Source: Achatina immaculata (taxonomy: Eukaryota > Mollusca > Gastropoda > Stylommatophora > Achatinidae). From it: a stretch of DNA of 64,000 bases. The position numbers and the translations under genes were made by a program. The stretch is from assembly GCA_009760885.1 (NCBI GenBank), contig CM019693.1, forward strand, positions 50,553,455 through 50,617,454, written 5' to 3'. The notes beneath the pieces were generated by a model, which was not told the origin of the DNA, searched no databases, and saw only the letters and a program-made list of their open reading frames with translations. This document shows positions 21,330-33,834 of the stretch, piece after piece (positions within the stretch are counted from its first letter, which is position 1; each line of letters starts with the position of its first letter).

Positions 21330-21392
21330 TCTAGTATCACAGCTTTACTGCAGTGTTTAGTGTATAGTTGTATACTTATACACCAATTATTG
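21330..21392. other. Spacer between foldback element and satellite
   Basis: CTATTCTAGTATCACAGCTT and TATAGTTGTATACTTATACA follow the foldback element. The same spacer follows elements 3, 4 and 5, so it is part of the duplicated unit. Confidence 0.6.
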
Positions 21393-24150
21393 TGTTAACC
21401 CTTGAAGTAAACGATATAGCAGCCTCTGAGAGAACTAACCCTTGAAGTAAACGATATAGCAGCCTCTGAGAGAAGTAACCCTTCAAGTAAACCATATAGC
21501 AGCCTCTGAGAGAACTAAATTTTAAAGTAAACAATATAGCAGCCTCTGACAGAACTAAACCTTGAAGTAAGAGAAATAGCAGACTCTGAGAGGACTAACC
21601 CTTGAAGTAAGAGAAATAGCAACCTCTGAGAGGACTAACCCTTGAAGTAAGAGAAATAGCAGCCTCTGAGAGGACTAACCCTTGAAGTAAACGATATAAC
21701 AGCCTCTGAGAGAACTAACCCTTGAAGTAAACGATATAGCAGCCTCTGAAAGAACTAACCCTTGAAGTAAGATAAATAGCAGCCTCTGAGAAAACTAATC
21801 CTTGAAGTAAGAAATAGCAGCCTCTGAGAGGATTAACCCTTGAAGTAACGATATAGCAGCCTCTGAGATAAGTAACCCTTGATGTAACGATATAGCAGCT
21901 TCTGAGAGAACTAAGCCTTGAAGTAAACGATACAGCAGCCTCTGAGAAAACTAATCCTTGAAGTAAGAAATAGCAGCCTCTGAGAGGACTAACCTTGAAG
22001 TAAGAGATATAGCAGCCTCTGAAAGAACTAACCCTTTAAATAAGAGAAATAGCAGCCTCTGAGATAACTAACCCTTGAAATAAGAGAAATAGCAGCCTCT
22101 GAAAGAACTAACCCTTGAAATAAACGATATAGCAGTATCTGAAAGAAGTAACCCTTGATGTAAACGATATAGCAACCTCTGAGAGAACTAACGCTTGAAG
22201 TAAGAGAATAGCAGCCTCTGAGAGGACTAACCTTTGAAGTAAGAGATATAGCAGCCTCTGATAGGACTAACATTTGAAGTAAGATAAATAGCAGCCTCTG
22301 AGATAAGTAACCCTTGATGTAAACGATATAACAGCCTCTGAGGGGACTAACCCTTGAAGTAAGAGAAACAGCAGTCTCTGAGGGGACTAACCCTTGAAGT
22401 AAGAGAAACAGCAGCCTCTGAGAGAACTAAGCCTTGAAGTAAACGATATAGCAGTATCTGAAAGAAGTAACCCTTGAAGTAAGAGAATAGCAGCCTCTGA
22501 AAGAACTAACCCTTGAAGTAAACGATATAACAGCCTCTGAGAGGATTAATCCTTGAAGTAAGAGAATAGCAGCCTCTGAGAGGACTACCCCTTGAAGTAA
22601 ACGATATAGCAGCCTCTGAGAGAAGTAACCCTTCAAGTAAACCATATAGCAGCCTCTGATAGAACTAACCCTTGAAGTAAGAAAATAGCAGTCTCTGAGA
22701 GAACTAACATTTTAAGTCAACGATATAGCAGTATCTGAAAGAAGTAACCCTTGATGTAACGATATAGCAGTATCTGAAAGAAGTAACCCTTGAAGTAAGA
22801 GAATAGCAGCCTCTGAGATAAGTAACCCTTGAAGTAAGAAAATAGCAGTCTCTGAGAGGACTACCCCTTGAAGTAAACGATACAGCAGCCTCTGAGATAA
22901 CTAACCCTTGAAATAAGAGAAATAGCAGCCTCTGAGATAAGTAACCCTTGAAGTAACGATATAGCAGCTTCTGAGAGAACTAACATTTTAAGTCAACGAT
23001 ATAGCAGCTTCTGAGAGAACTAACATTTTAAGTCAACGATATAGCAGCTTCTGAGAGAACTAACACTTTAAGTCAACGATATAGCAGCCTCTGAGATAAG
23101 TAACCCTTGATGTAAACGATATAGCAGCCTCTGAGAGAACTGAGAGAACTAACATTTTAAGTCAACGATATAGCAGTATCTGAAAGAAGTAACCCTTCAA
23201 GTAAACGATATAACAGCCTCTGAGAGAACTAAGCCTTGAAGTAAACGATATAACAGCCTCTGAGAGGATTAACCCTTGAAGTAAGATAAACAGCAGTCTC
23301 TGAGAGAACTGAGAGAACTAAGCCTTGAAGTAAGAAAATAGCAGTCTCTGAGAGGACTAACCTTGAAGTAAGAGATATAGCAGCCTCTGAGAGAAGTAAC
23401 CCTTGAAGTAAGAAAATAGCAGTCTCTGAGGGGACTAACCCTTGAAGTAACGATATAGCAGCCTCTGAGAGGACTAACATTTGAAGTAAGATAAATAGCA
23501 GCCTCTGAGATAAGTAACCCTTGATGTAAACGATATAACAGCCTCTGAGAGGATTAATCCTTGAAGTAAACGATACAGCAGCCTCTGAGATAACTAACCC
23601 TTGAAGTAAGATAAACAGCAGTCTCTGAGAGGACTAACATTTGAAGTAAGATAAATAGCAGCCTCTGAGAGGATTAACCCTTGAAGTAAACGATATAACA
23701 GCCTCTGAGGGGACTAACCCTTGAAATAAACGATATAGCAGCTTCTGAGAGAACTAACACTTTAAGTCAACGATATAACAGCCTCTGAGAGGACTAACCT
23801 TTAAGAGAAATAGCAACCTCTGAGACAACTAACCCTTGAAATAAACGATATAGCAACCTCTGAGAGGACTACCCCTTGAAGTAAACGATATAGCAACCTC
23901 TGAGACAACTAACCCTTGAATTAAGAGAAATAGCAGTCTCTGATAGGACTAAGCCTTGAAGTAAGAGAAACAGTAGTCTCTGAGAGGACTACCCCTTGAA
24001 GTAAACGATACAGCAGCCTCTGAGATAACTAACCCTTGAAGTAAACGATATAGCAACCTCTGAGAGGACTAACCCTTGATGTAAACGATATAGCAACCTC
24101 TGAGAGGACTAACCTTGAAGTAAGATAAACAGCAGTCTCTGAGAGGACTA
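21393..24150. repeat. 40-bp satellite, block 4 (about 69 units), most diverged
   Basis: Units here are the most shuffled, with many 38- and 39-bp variants (for example AAGAGAATAGC or AAGTAACGATATAGC) and partial units such as the doubled GAGAGAACT near 23140 and 23305. The minus-strand ORFs here simply translate the repeat. Confidence 0.94.
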
Positions 24151-25515
24151 ACACGTGGTGGATGGGGAACCGAGGAGGGGAGAGAGAGTGACGCACTACT
24201 GGCCTAGCTAGGAGAATTTGAAACAGGTGATTGGGGAAGAGGTGAATGAATGAATGAATGAATAATCTTTATTTTTCAAGGGTAAAGAATTGGGCACGCA
24301 GGCCCGTCTTACATTCTGCCCTTCATCACTCCATCTTTCATTCTTCCCACACACTTGATTTAGTACAAAAATACAAATTAAATTATTAAAAACATATCAA
24401 AAGAGTGTAAGATTTAACTACTACATTCAAGGTAAAAGAGAATAAGTAATTAACCTAATAAAATAGCACTCACCCACACATACACCCGCAGACATATACA
24501 TAAATAAAAATACATTGTAAATACAGATCTTCTAACATATTTTTTTAAACAAACATTAAATAATTCCTAACATATCTAACAAGTTGCTTTTCTAACTATG
24601 TCACTGAAGTACTTGATGGTTTACGAGCCATGTGTTGAGAGAGTGCTGGCTATTTTATGGAGGCATATAATTACATGCAAGTAAATAATGAAACAGTTTG
24701 AGTTAAAGGATTAAAGTTTAGGTTAAATTGAGGTTAAAGTTTAAGGTGTTGCAGAGAAGAGGGGTTGCAGAGAAATAGCAGGGTTGCAGAGTGATGCTGT
24801 GAGGAAGTTTGAAAAGTAAGAAGGGGTGGATTTAGTGGAGAGGTACTATAATGATTGAAGAAGATGATGTTACGTGTAACTAAACAGCGAGTTTAATCCA
24901 TGTGGTTCCAGCGTCCCATAATTTTGAATGCAGCGGTTCTCAAGTGACATTGTTTAATGGCTGTTACCAGAAAATCAGATTTGCCTCTGTGGTTGGGGCC
25001 ACTGAAATGATTTGGTTTCTTACTTTTCAAACTTCCTCACACCATCACTCTGCAACCCCGCTATTTTCTCTGCAACCCCTCTTCCCTGCAACACCTCTTC
25101 CCCAATCACCTGTTTCAAATTCTCCTAGCTAGGCCAGTAGTGCGTCACTCTCTCTCCCTCCCCGGTTCCCCATCCACCACCCCCAGTTACAACCCACCGA
25201 CCACATGTCACAGGTCTCTATTTAAACAATTTCCACGTCCTACCAGATCCATTCCTGACACACACCGCCAGACAAGCCACACCTTGCAATTTACAGCTAA
25301 GTACTCCTTTAAAAAAATTTTTTTTTAATTTTTTTTATTTTTTAATTTTATTTTATTTTTTTACACAGTATTCATGTAAATCTATACTTTATCTTCTCTC
25401 CCTATTTCTTCGACCTGTATGTTTTTGTATGATTAAGGCTCAAGCCGAAACGTCACAACTTTGTAATCGTTAAGTAATAAAGCTGCTCCTACTTTTTCCC
25501 GATTTTATACTATTC
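24151..25515. mobile_element. Foldback element 3 (left arm truncated, carries a LINE 3' end)
   Basis: It joins the satellite abruptly at ACTAACAC/GTGGTGGATGGGG, so the outer ~350 bp of the left arm are missing. An insertion at 24243-24745 splits the remaining arm. The loop and full right arm (25020-25510) follow. Near-identical to 28125-29490. Confidence 0.85.
24243..24745 (-). mobile_element. LINE 3' UTR fragment with (ATTC)n tail, in a foldback arm
   Basis: The plus strand begins with GAATGAATGAATGAATGAAT and AATCTTTATTTTTCAAGGGT. On the minus strand this reads as a 3' end, CCTTGAAAAATAAAGATT followed by an ATTC tail. AGGTG occurs at both edges and may be the target-site duplication. No coding sequence remains. 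The family is not placed. Confidence 0.7.
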
Positions 25516-25581
25516 TAGTATCACAGGTTTACTGCAGTGTTTAGTGTATAGTTGTATACTTATACACCAATTATTGTGTTA
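25516..25581. other. Spacer between foldback element 3 and satellite
   Basis: Same ~65-bp spacer as at 21330-21392. Confidence 0.6.
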
Positions 25582-27786
25582 AACTTGAAGTAAACGATAT
25601 AACAGCCTCTGAGAGAACTAACCCTTCAAGTAAACGATATAGCAGCCTCTGAGAGAACTAACACTTGAAGTCAACGATATAGCAGCCTTTGAGAGAACTA
25701 ACCCTTGAAGTAAACGATATAGCAGCCTCTGAGAGAACTAACCCTTGAAGTAAGAGAAATAGCAGCCTCTGAGAGAACTAACCCTTGAAGTATGAGAAAT
25801 AGCAGCCTCTGAGAGGATTAAGCCTTGAAGTAAGAGATATAGCAGCCTCTGAGAGAAGTAACCCTTGAGGTAAACGATATAGCAGCCTCTGAGAGAACTA
25901 ACCCTTGATGTAAACGATACAGCAGCCTCTGAGAGAAGTAACCCTTCAAGTAAACGATATAGCAGCTTCTGAGAGAACTAACCCTTGAAGTAAACGATAT
26001 AGCAGCCTCTGAGAGAACTAACCCTTGAAGTAAACGATATAGCAACCTCTGAGACAACTAACCCTTGAAGTAAGATAAATAGCAGCCTCTGAGAGGATTA
26101 ACCCTTGAAGTAAGAGAAATAGCAGCCTCTGAGAGGACTAACCCTTGAAGTAAGAGAAATAGCAGCCTCTGAGAGGATTAACCCTTGAAGTAAGAGATAT
26201 AGCAGCCTCTGAGAGGACTAACCCTTGAAGTAAACGATATAACAGCCTCTGAGAGGACTAACCCTTGAAGTAAACGATATAGCAGCCTCTGAGATAACTA
26301 ACCCTTGAAGTAAACGATATAGCAGCCTCTGAGAAAACTAATCCTTGAAGTAAACGATATAGCAGCCTCTGAGAGAACTAACCCTTGAAGTAAACGATAT
26401 AGCAGCCTCTGAGAGAACTAACCCTTGAAGTAAACCATATAGCAGCCTCTGAGATAACTAACCCTTGAAGTAAGAGAAATAGCAGCCTCTGAGAGGACTA
26501 ACCCTTGAAGTAAGAGAAATAGCAACCTCTGAGAGAACTAACCCTTGAAGTAAGAGAAATAGCAGTCTCTGAGAGGACTAACCCTTGAAGTAAGAGAAAT
26601 AGCAGCCTCTGAGAGGACTAACCCTTGAAGTAAGAAAATAGCAGTCTCTGAGAGGATTAACCCCTAAAGTACGAGAAATAGCAGTCTCTGAGAGGACTAA
26701 CCCTTGAAGTAAGAAATAGCAGTCTCTGAGAGGATTAACCCCTAAAGTACGAGAAATAGCAGCCTCTGAGAGGATTAACCCTTGAAGTAAGAGAAACAGC
26801 AGTCTCTGAGAGGACTAACCCTTGAAGTAAGAGAAATAGCAACCTCTGAGAGGACTAACCCTTGAAGTAAGAGAAATAGCAGTCTCTGAGAGGATTAACC
26901 CTTGAAGTAAGAGAAATAGCAGCCTCTGAGAGGACTAACCCTTGAAGTAAGAGAAATAGCAGTCTCTGAGAGGACTAACCCTTGAAGTAAGAGAAATAGC
27001 AGCCTCTGAGAGGACTAACCCTTGAAGTAAGAGAAACAGCAGTCTCTGAGAGGACTAACCCTTGAAGTAAGAGAAATAGCAGCCTCTGAGAGGACTAAGC
27101 CTTGAAGTAAGAGAAACAGCAGCCTCTGAGAGGACTAACACTTGAAGTAAGAGAAATAACAGCCTCTGAGAGGACTAACCCTTGAAGTAAGAGAAATAGC
27201 AGTCTCTGAGAGGACTAACCCTTGAAGTAAGAGAAATAGCAGTCTCTGAGAGGACTAACCCTTGAAGTAAGAGAAATAGCAGTCTCTGAGAGAACTAACC
27301 CTTGAAGTAAGAGAAATAACAGCCTCTGAGAGGACTAACCCTTGAAGTAAGAGAAATAACAGCCTCTGAGAGGATTAACCCTTGAAGTAAGAGATATAGC
27401 AGCCTCTGAGAGGACTAACCCTTGAAGTAAACGATATAGCAGCCTCTGAGATAACTAACCCTTGAAGTAAGAGAAATAGCAGCCTCTGAGATAACTAACC
27501 CTTGAAGTAAGAGAAATAGCAGCCTCTGAGAGGACTAACCTTTGAAGTAAGAGAAATAGCAGCCTCTGAGAGGACTAACCCTTGAAGTAAGAGAAATAGC
27601 AGCCTCTGAGATGACTAAGCCTCAAGTAGAAGAAATAGCAGCCTCTGAGAAAACTAACCCTTAAGTAAGAGAAATAGCAGCCTCTGAGAGGACTAACCCT
27701 TCAAGTAAACGATATAACAGCCTCTGAGAGAACTAACCCTTCAAGTAAACGATATAGCAGCCTCTGAAAGAACTAACCCTTGAAGT
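25582..27786. repeat. 40-bp satellite, block 5 (about 55 units), most homogeneous
   Basis: The left part is mostly type A units (ACGATATAGC). From about 26480 to 27640, type B units (GAGAAATAGC) dominate with few changes, which suggests recent expansion there. The block ends in foldback element 4. Confidence 0.95.
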
Positions 27787-29490
27787 ATAAAATCGGAAAA
27801 AAGTAGGAACAGCTTTATTACTTAACGATTACAAAGTTGTGACGTTTCGGCGTGAGCCTTAATCATACAAAAACATACACGACGAAGAAATAGGGAGAGG
27901 AGATAAAGTATAGATTTACATGAATACTGTTTAAAAAAAATAAAATAAAATAAAATAAGAAAATTTAAAAAAAATTAAAAAATAAAATTTTTTTAAAGGA
28001 GTACTTAGCTGTAAATTGCAAAGTGTGGCTTGTCTGGCGGTGTGTGTCAGGGATGGATCTGGTAGGACGTGGAAATTGTTTAAATAGAGACCTGTGACAT
28101 GTGGTCGGTGGGTTGTAACTGGGGGTGGTGGATGGGGAACCGAGGAGGGGAGAGAGAGTGACGCACTACTGGCCTAGCTAGGAGAATTTGAAACAGGTGA
28201 TTGGGGAAGAGGTGAATGAATGAATGAATGAATAATCTTTATTTTTCAAGGGTAAAGAATTGGGCACGCAGGCCCGTCTTACATTCTGCCCTTCATCACT
28301 CCATCTTTCATTCTTCCCACACACTTGATTTAGTACAAAAATACAAATTAAATTATTAAAAACATATCAAAAGAGTGTAAGATTTAACTACTACATTCAA
28401 GGTAAAAGAGAATAAGTAATTAACCTAATAAAATAGCACTCACCCACACATACACCCGCAGACATATACATAAATAAAAATACATTGTAAATACAGATCT
28501 TCTAACATATTTTTTTAAACAAACATTAAAATAATTCCTAACAATATCTAACAAGTTGCTTTTCTAACTATGTCACTGAAGTACTTGATGGTTTACGAGC
28601 CATGTGTTGAGAGAGTGCTGGCTATTTTATGGAGGCATATAATTACATGCAAGTAAATAATGAAACAGGTTTGAGTTAAAGGATTAAAGTTTAGGTTAAA
28701 TTGAGGTTAAAGTTTAAGGTGTTGCAGAGAAGAGGGGTTGCAGAGAAAATAGCAGGGTTGCAGAGTGATGCTGTGAGGAAGTTTGAAAAGTAAGAAGGGG
28801 TGGATTTAGTGGAGAGGTACTATAATGATTGAAGAAGATGATGTTACGTGTAACTAAACAGCGAGTTTAATCCATGTGGTTCCAGCGTCCCATAATTTTG
28901 AATGCAGCGGTTCTCAAGTGACATTGTTTAATGGCTGTTACCAGAAAATCAGATTTGCCTCTGTGGTTGGGGCCACTGAAATGATTTGGTTTCTTACTTT
29001 TCAAACTTCCTCACACCATCACTCTGCAACCCCGCTATTTTCTCTGCAACCCCTCTTCCCTGCAACACCTCTTCCCCAATCACCTGTTTCAAATTCTCCT
29101 AGCTAGGCCAGTAGTGCGTCACTCTCTCTCCCCTCCCCGGTTCCCCATCCACCACCCCCAGTTACAACCCACCGACCACATGTCACAGGTCTCTATTTAA
29201 ACAATTTCCACGTCCTACCAGATCCATTCCTGACACACACCGCCAGACAAGCCACACCTTGCAATTTACAGCTAAGTACTCCTTTAAAAAAATTTTTTTT
29301 TAATTTTTTTTATTTTTTAATTTTATTTTATTTTTTTTTACACAGTATTCATGTAAATCTATACTTTATCTTCTCTCCCTATTTCTTCGACCTGTATGTT
29401 TTTGTATGATTAAGGCTCAAGCCGAAACGTCACAACTTTGTAATCGTTAAGTAATAAAGCTGCTCCTACTTTTTCCCGATTTTATACTAT
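27787..29490. mobile_element. Foldback element 4 (complete arms, LINE 3' end inserted)
   Basis: The left arm runs 27787-28793 with the same LINE 3' fragment as element 3 at 28214-28718, the loop is about 28794-28994, and the right arm ends near 29490. It is the only copy that shows the insertion inside an intact left arm, so it is probably the source of the truncated copy at 24151. Confidence 0.85.
28214..28718 (-). mobile_element. LINE 3' UTR fragment with (ATTC)n tail, second copy
   Basis: Near-identical to 24243-24745 and at the identical site in the foldback arm, so it was copied by segment duplication and did not insert a second time. Confidence 0.7.
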
Positions 29491-30538
29491 TCTAGTATCA
29501 CAGGTTTACTGCAGTGTTTAGTGTATAGTTGTATACTTATACACCAATTATTGTGTTAAACTTGAAGTAAACGATATACCAGCCTCTGAGAGAACTAACC
29601 CTTCAAGTAAACGATATAGCAGCCTCTGAGAGGACTAACCCTTGAAGTAAACGATATAGCAGCCTCTGAGAGAAGTAACCCTTCAAGTAAACCATATAGC
29701 AGACTCTGAGAGAACTAACCTTTAAAGTAAACAATATAGCAGTCTCTGAGAGAACTAACCCTTGAAGTAAACGATATAGCAGCTTCTGAGAGAACTAACC
29801 CTTGAAGTAAACGATATAGCAGCTTCTGAGAGAACTAACCTTTAAAGTAAACAATATAGCAGTCTCTGAGAGGACTAAGCCTTGAAGTAAGAGATATAGC
29901 AACCTCTGAGAGGATTAATCCTTGAAGTTAACGATATAACAGCCTCTGAGAGAACTAACCCTTGAAATAAACGATATAGCAGCCTCTGAAAGGACTAACT
30001 CTTGAAGTTAACGATATAGCAGCCTCTGAGATAACTAACCCTTGAAGTAAACGATATAGCAGCCTCTGAGAAAACTAATCCTTGAAGTAAACGGTATAGC
30101 AGCCTCTGAGAGAACTAACCCTGCAAGTAAACGATATAGTAGCCTCTGAGAGAACTAACCCTTGAAGTAAACCATATAGCAGCCTCTGAGATAACTAACC
30201 CTTGAAGTAAGGGAAATAGCAGCATCTGATAAGACTAACCCTTGAAGTAAGATAAATAGCAACCTCTGAGAGAACTAACACTTGAAGTAAGAGAAATAGC
30301 AGTCTCTGAGAGGACTAACCCTTGAAGTAAGAGAAATAGCAGCCTCTGAGAGGACTAACCCTTGAAGTAAGAAAATAGCAGTCTCTGAGAGGATTAACCC
30401 CGAAGTACGAGAAATAGCAGCCTCTGAGAGGACTAACCCTTGAGGTAAGAAAATAGCAGTCTCTGAGAGGATTAACCCCTAAAGTACGAGAAATAGCAGC
30501 CTCTTAGAGGATTAACCCTTGAAGTAAGAGAAACAGCA
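29491..30538. repeat. Spacer and 40-bp satellite, block 6 (about 24 units)
   Basis: After the ~65-bp spacer, satellite units run from 29557. The block matches 31335-32300 in order and in private variants (for example AACGGTATAGC and CCCTGCAAG), with a period of about 1,780 bp. It is therefore one duplicated segment. Confidence 0.93.
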
Positions 30539-31262
30539 GGGTTGCAGAGTGATGCTGTGAGGAAGTTTGAAAGTAAGAAGGGGTGGATTTAGTGGAGAGG
30601 TACTATAATGATTGAAGAAGATGATGTTACGTGTAACTAAACAGCGAGTTTAATCCATGTGGTTCCAGCGTCCCATAATTTTGAATGCAGCGGTTCTCAA
30701 GTGACATTGTTTAATGGCTGTTACCAGAAAATCAGATTTGCCTCTGTGGTTGGGGCCACTGAAATGATTTGGTTTCTTACTTTTCAAACTTCCTCACATC
30801 ACTCTGCAACCCCGCTATTTTCTCTGCAACCCCTCTTCCCTGCAACACCTCTTCCCCAATCACCTGTTTCAAATTCTCCTAGCTAGGCCAGTAGTGCGTC
30901 ACTCTCTCTCCCCTCCCCGGTTCCCCATCCACCACCCCCAGTTACAACCCACCGACCACATGTCACAGGTCTCTATTTAAACAATTTCCACGTCCTACCA
31001 GATCCATTCCTGACACACACCGCCAGACAAGCCACACCTTGCAATTTACAGCTAAGTACCTTTAAAAAAATTTTTTTTTAATTTTTTTTATTTTTTAATT
31101 TTATTTTATTTTTTACACAGTATTCATGTAAATCTATACTTTATCTTCTCTCCCTATTTCTTCGACCTGTATGTTTTTGTATGATTAAGGCTCAAGCCGA
31201 AACGTCACAACTTTGTAATCGTTAAGTAATAAAGCTGCTCCTACTTTTTCCCGATTTTATAC
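30539..31262. mobile_element. Foldback element 5 (loop and right arm only)
   Basis: The satellite runs straight into the inner part of the foldback at GAGAAACAGCAG/GGTTGCAGAG. Satellite and foldback share the word GAGAAATAGCAG at this point, so homologous exchange at that 12-bp word explains the loss of the left arm. The right arm is 30777-31262. Confidence 0.85.
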
Positions 31263-32715
31263 TATTCTAGTATCACAGGTTTACTGCAGTGTTTAGTGTA
31301 TAGTTGTATACTTATACACCAATTATTGTGTTAAACTTGAAGTAAACGATATACCAGCCTCTGAGAGAACTAACCCTTCAAGTAAACGATATAGCAGCCT
31401 CTGAGAGGACTAACCCTTGAAGTAAACGATATAGCAGCCTCTGAGAGAAGTAACCCTTCAAGTAAACCATATAGCAGACTCTGAGAGAACTAACCTTTAA
31501 AGTAAACAATATAGCAGTCTCTGAGAGAACTAACCCTTGAAGTAAACGATATAGCAGCCTCTGAGAGGACTAACCCTTGAAGTAAACGATATAGCAGCTT
31601 CTGAGAGAACTAACCCTTGAAGTAAACTATATAGCAGCCTCTGAGAGGACTAAGCCTTGAAGTAAGAGATATAGCAACCTCTGAGAGGATTAATCCTTGA
31701 AGTTAACGATATAACAGCCTCTGAGAGAACTAACCCTTGAAATAAACGATATAGCAGCCTCTGAAAGGACTAACTCTTGAAGTTAACGATATAGCAGCCT
31801 CTGAGATAACTAACCCTTGAAGTAAACGATATAGCAGCCTCTGAGAAAACTAATCCTTGAAGTAAACGGTATAGCAGCCTCTGAGAGAACTAACCCTGCA
31901 AGTAAACGATATAGTAGCCTCTGAGAGAACTAACCCTTGAAGTAAACCATATAGCAGCCTCTGAGATAACTAACCCTTGAAGTAAGGGAAATAGCAGCAT
32001 CTGATAAGACTAACCCTTGAAGAAAGATAAATAGCAACCTCTGAGAGAACTAACACTTGAAGTAAGAGAAATAGCAGTCTCTGAGAGGACTAACCCTTGA
32101 AGTAAGAGAAATAGCAGCCTCTGAGAGGACTAACCCTTGAAGTAAGAAAATAGCAGTCTCTGAGAGGATTAACCCCCGAAGTACGAGAAATAGCAGCCTC
32201 TGAGAGGACTAACCCTTGAGGTAAGAAAATAGCAGTCTCTGAGAGGATTAACCCCTAAAGTACGAGAAATAGCAGCCTCTTAGAGGATTAACCCTTGAAG
32301 TAAGAGAAACAGCAGTCTCTGAGAGGACTAATTCTTGAAGTAAGAGAAATAGCAACCTGTGAGAGGACTAAGACTTGAAGTAAGAGAAACAGCTGCCTCT
32401 GAGAGGACTAACACTTGAAGTAAGAGAAATAACAGCCTCTGAGAGGACTAACCCTTGAAGTAAGAGAAATAGCAGTCTCTCAGAGGACTAACCCTTGAAG
32501 TAAGAGAAATAGCAGTCTCTCAGAGGACTAACCCTTGAAGTAAGAGAAATAGCAGTCTCTGAGAGAACTAACCCTTGATGTAAGAGAAATAACAGCCTCT
32601 GAGAGGACTAACCCTTGAAGTAAGAAAAATAACAGCCTCTGAGAGGATTAACCCTTGAAGTAAGAGAAACAGCAATTTCTGAGAGTATTAACCCTTGAAG
32701 TAAGAGAAACAGCAG
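31263..32715. repeat. Spacer and 40-bp satellite, block 7 (about 34 units)
   Basis: Last block of the satellite. The first ~965 bp duplicate block 6; the last ~400 bp are new, mostly type B units. It ends at ACAGCAGCTAATGTACACTG. Confidence 0.94.
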
Positions 32716-33262
32716 CTAATGTACACTGAACAGATGTGAGCATCTTTAAATGTGTCCGGAGTGCATGGATGATAGTCTTTCTATCTAATAAAATGAGGAC
32801 AAGTGCATGCTGTTTGTTTAGGAGATGGCAAGGAGAAGATTTTAGTTATCGCATATAATAATGTTTGGATGTCATAACACTGAGCTGATTGTTTTCTTCG
32901 AAAACACTGCATTAGAACAATTATAAATTATTTCGTATCGTCGTTGCCGTCGAAAAAGAGAAATTCATATTTTTAATAAGCCAAGTCACATTTTATGGTT
33001 GGTAGAAGCTAATGGAGGCTGGTTCAAATTGCTCCCATTACCGAGTCTCTTTTACAACATTTTTTTTTATTTGTTGACGCAGTGAGTGGACATTCTGTTC
33101 GGTAAGATGATTATAAGATGCCATTGTTTAATTTATGTAAATAAGTACATGTTGCAAATGATTGCTGTAGGCAGGGCATATGATGAGTGCGAACCATTTG
33201 TAATAAAATGGCGAGCTGTTTGCGCGCAGACGAACAAAATGTATAAGCTAGAAAAGAACAAA

Positions 33263-33390
33263 AAAAAGTAGGAACAGCTTTAAACACTTGCGACATTTCG
33301 GTGTGAAACGTAATTATTCAAAAACACACAGGGCGAAGAAATAGAGAGAAAATAAATTCACACGAATGCTATGTTAAAAAAAAAGGAATG
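33263..33390. mobile_element. Diverged relative of the foldback-arm tail
   Basis: AAAGTAGGAACAGCTTTAAA, CGACATTTCGGTGTGAAACG and GGGCGAAGAAATAGAGAGA follow the same order as the foldback left arm, but with many changes. Copies also lie at about 35512-35640 and 37525-37655. A plus-strand version occurs at about 53325-53435. This supports an old dispersed family. Confidence 0.6.
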
Positions 33391-33834
33391 AAAAAATAAA
33401 ATGAATGGGAGCACTTATATGTGAAAGTGGCTTTGTGTATGGTTACATACTTGTACACTAATTATTCGTAACAACTCTACATGTTATACTTCTTTTGTAT
33501 TGTTAGATGTGTTACATTTTGTTTTACTTTTAAATGCATTACTTTACATGATTGATAGATGCGCTGCATTTTTGTTACTTTCCTTTCACTGACTGATCCA
33601 ACATCGACATCGATGGTGTGTTCAGCAATCAGTCTGACTGTTAGCCCAGCATGTGGGAAGTGAGAGGAAGGCAACATATGAAATCTCGTGTGTGAGAACT
33701 TAACTTTTGTTCTGTCTGTTTAAATAGCAGAAAGACGGAGGGGTAGGGGGTACTTCTATGATCATCTAAGGAGTTGTACTGTTGTTTCGCTCTCCTCTAC
33801 AGTTTCCTGTCTATAACAGATTGTATTACATCGT

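Noticed and set aside
20713..30886. Repeated 75-76-codon ORFs beginning MVPASHNFECSG (at 20713, 24902, 28876, 30659)
   Set aside because: They lie across the loop and inverted arm of the foldback elements and continue into non-coding, complementary sequence; there is no domain.
33086..33271. 61-codon ORF repeated at 35334
   Set aside because: No recognisable domain, and it ends in an A-run shared with the diverged repeat tail; copying by duplication explains its recurrence.
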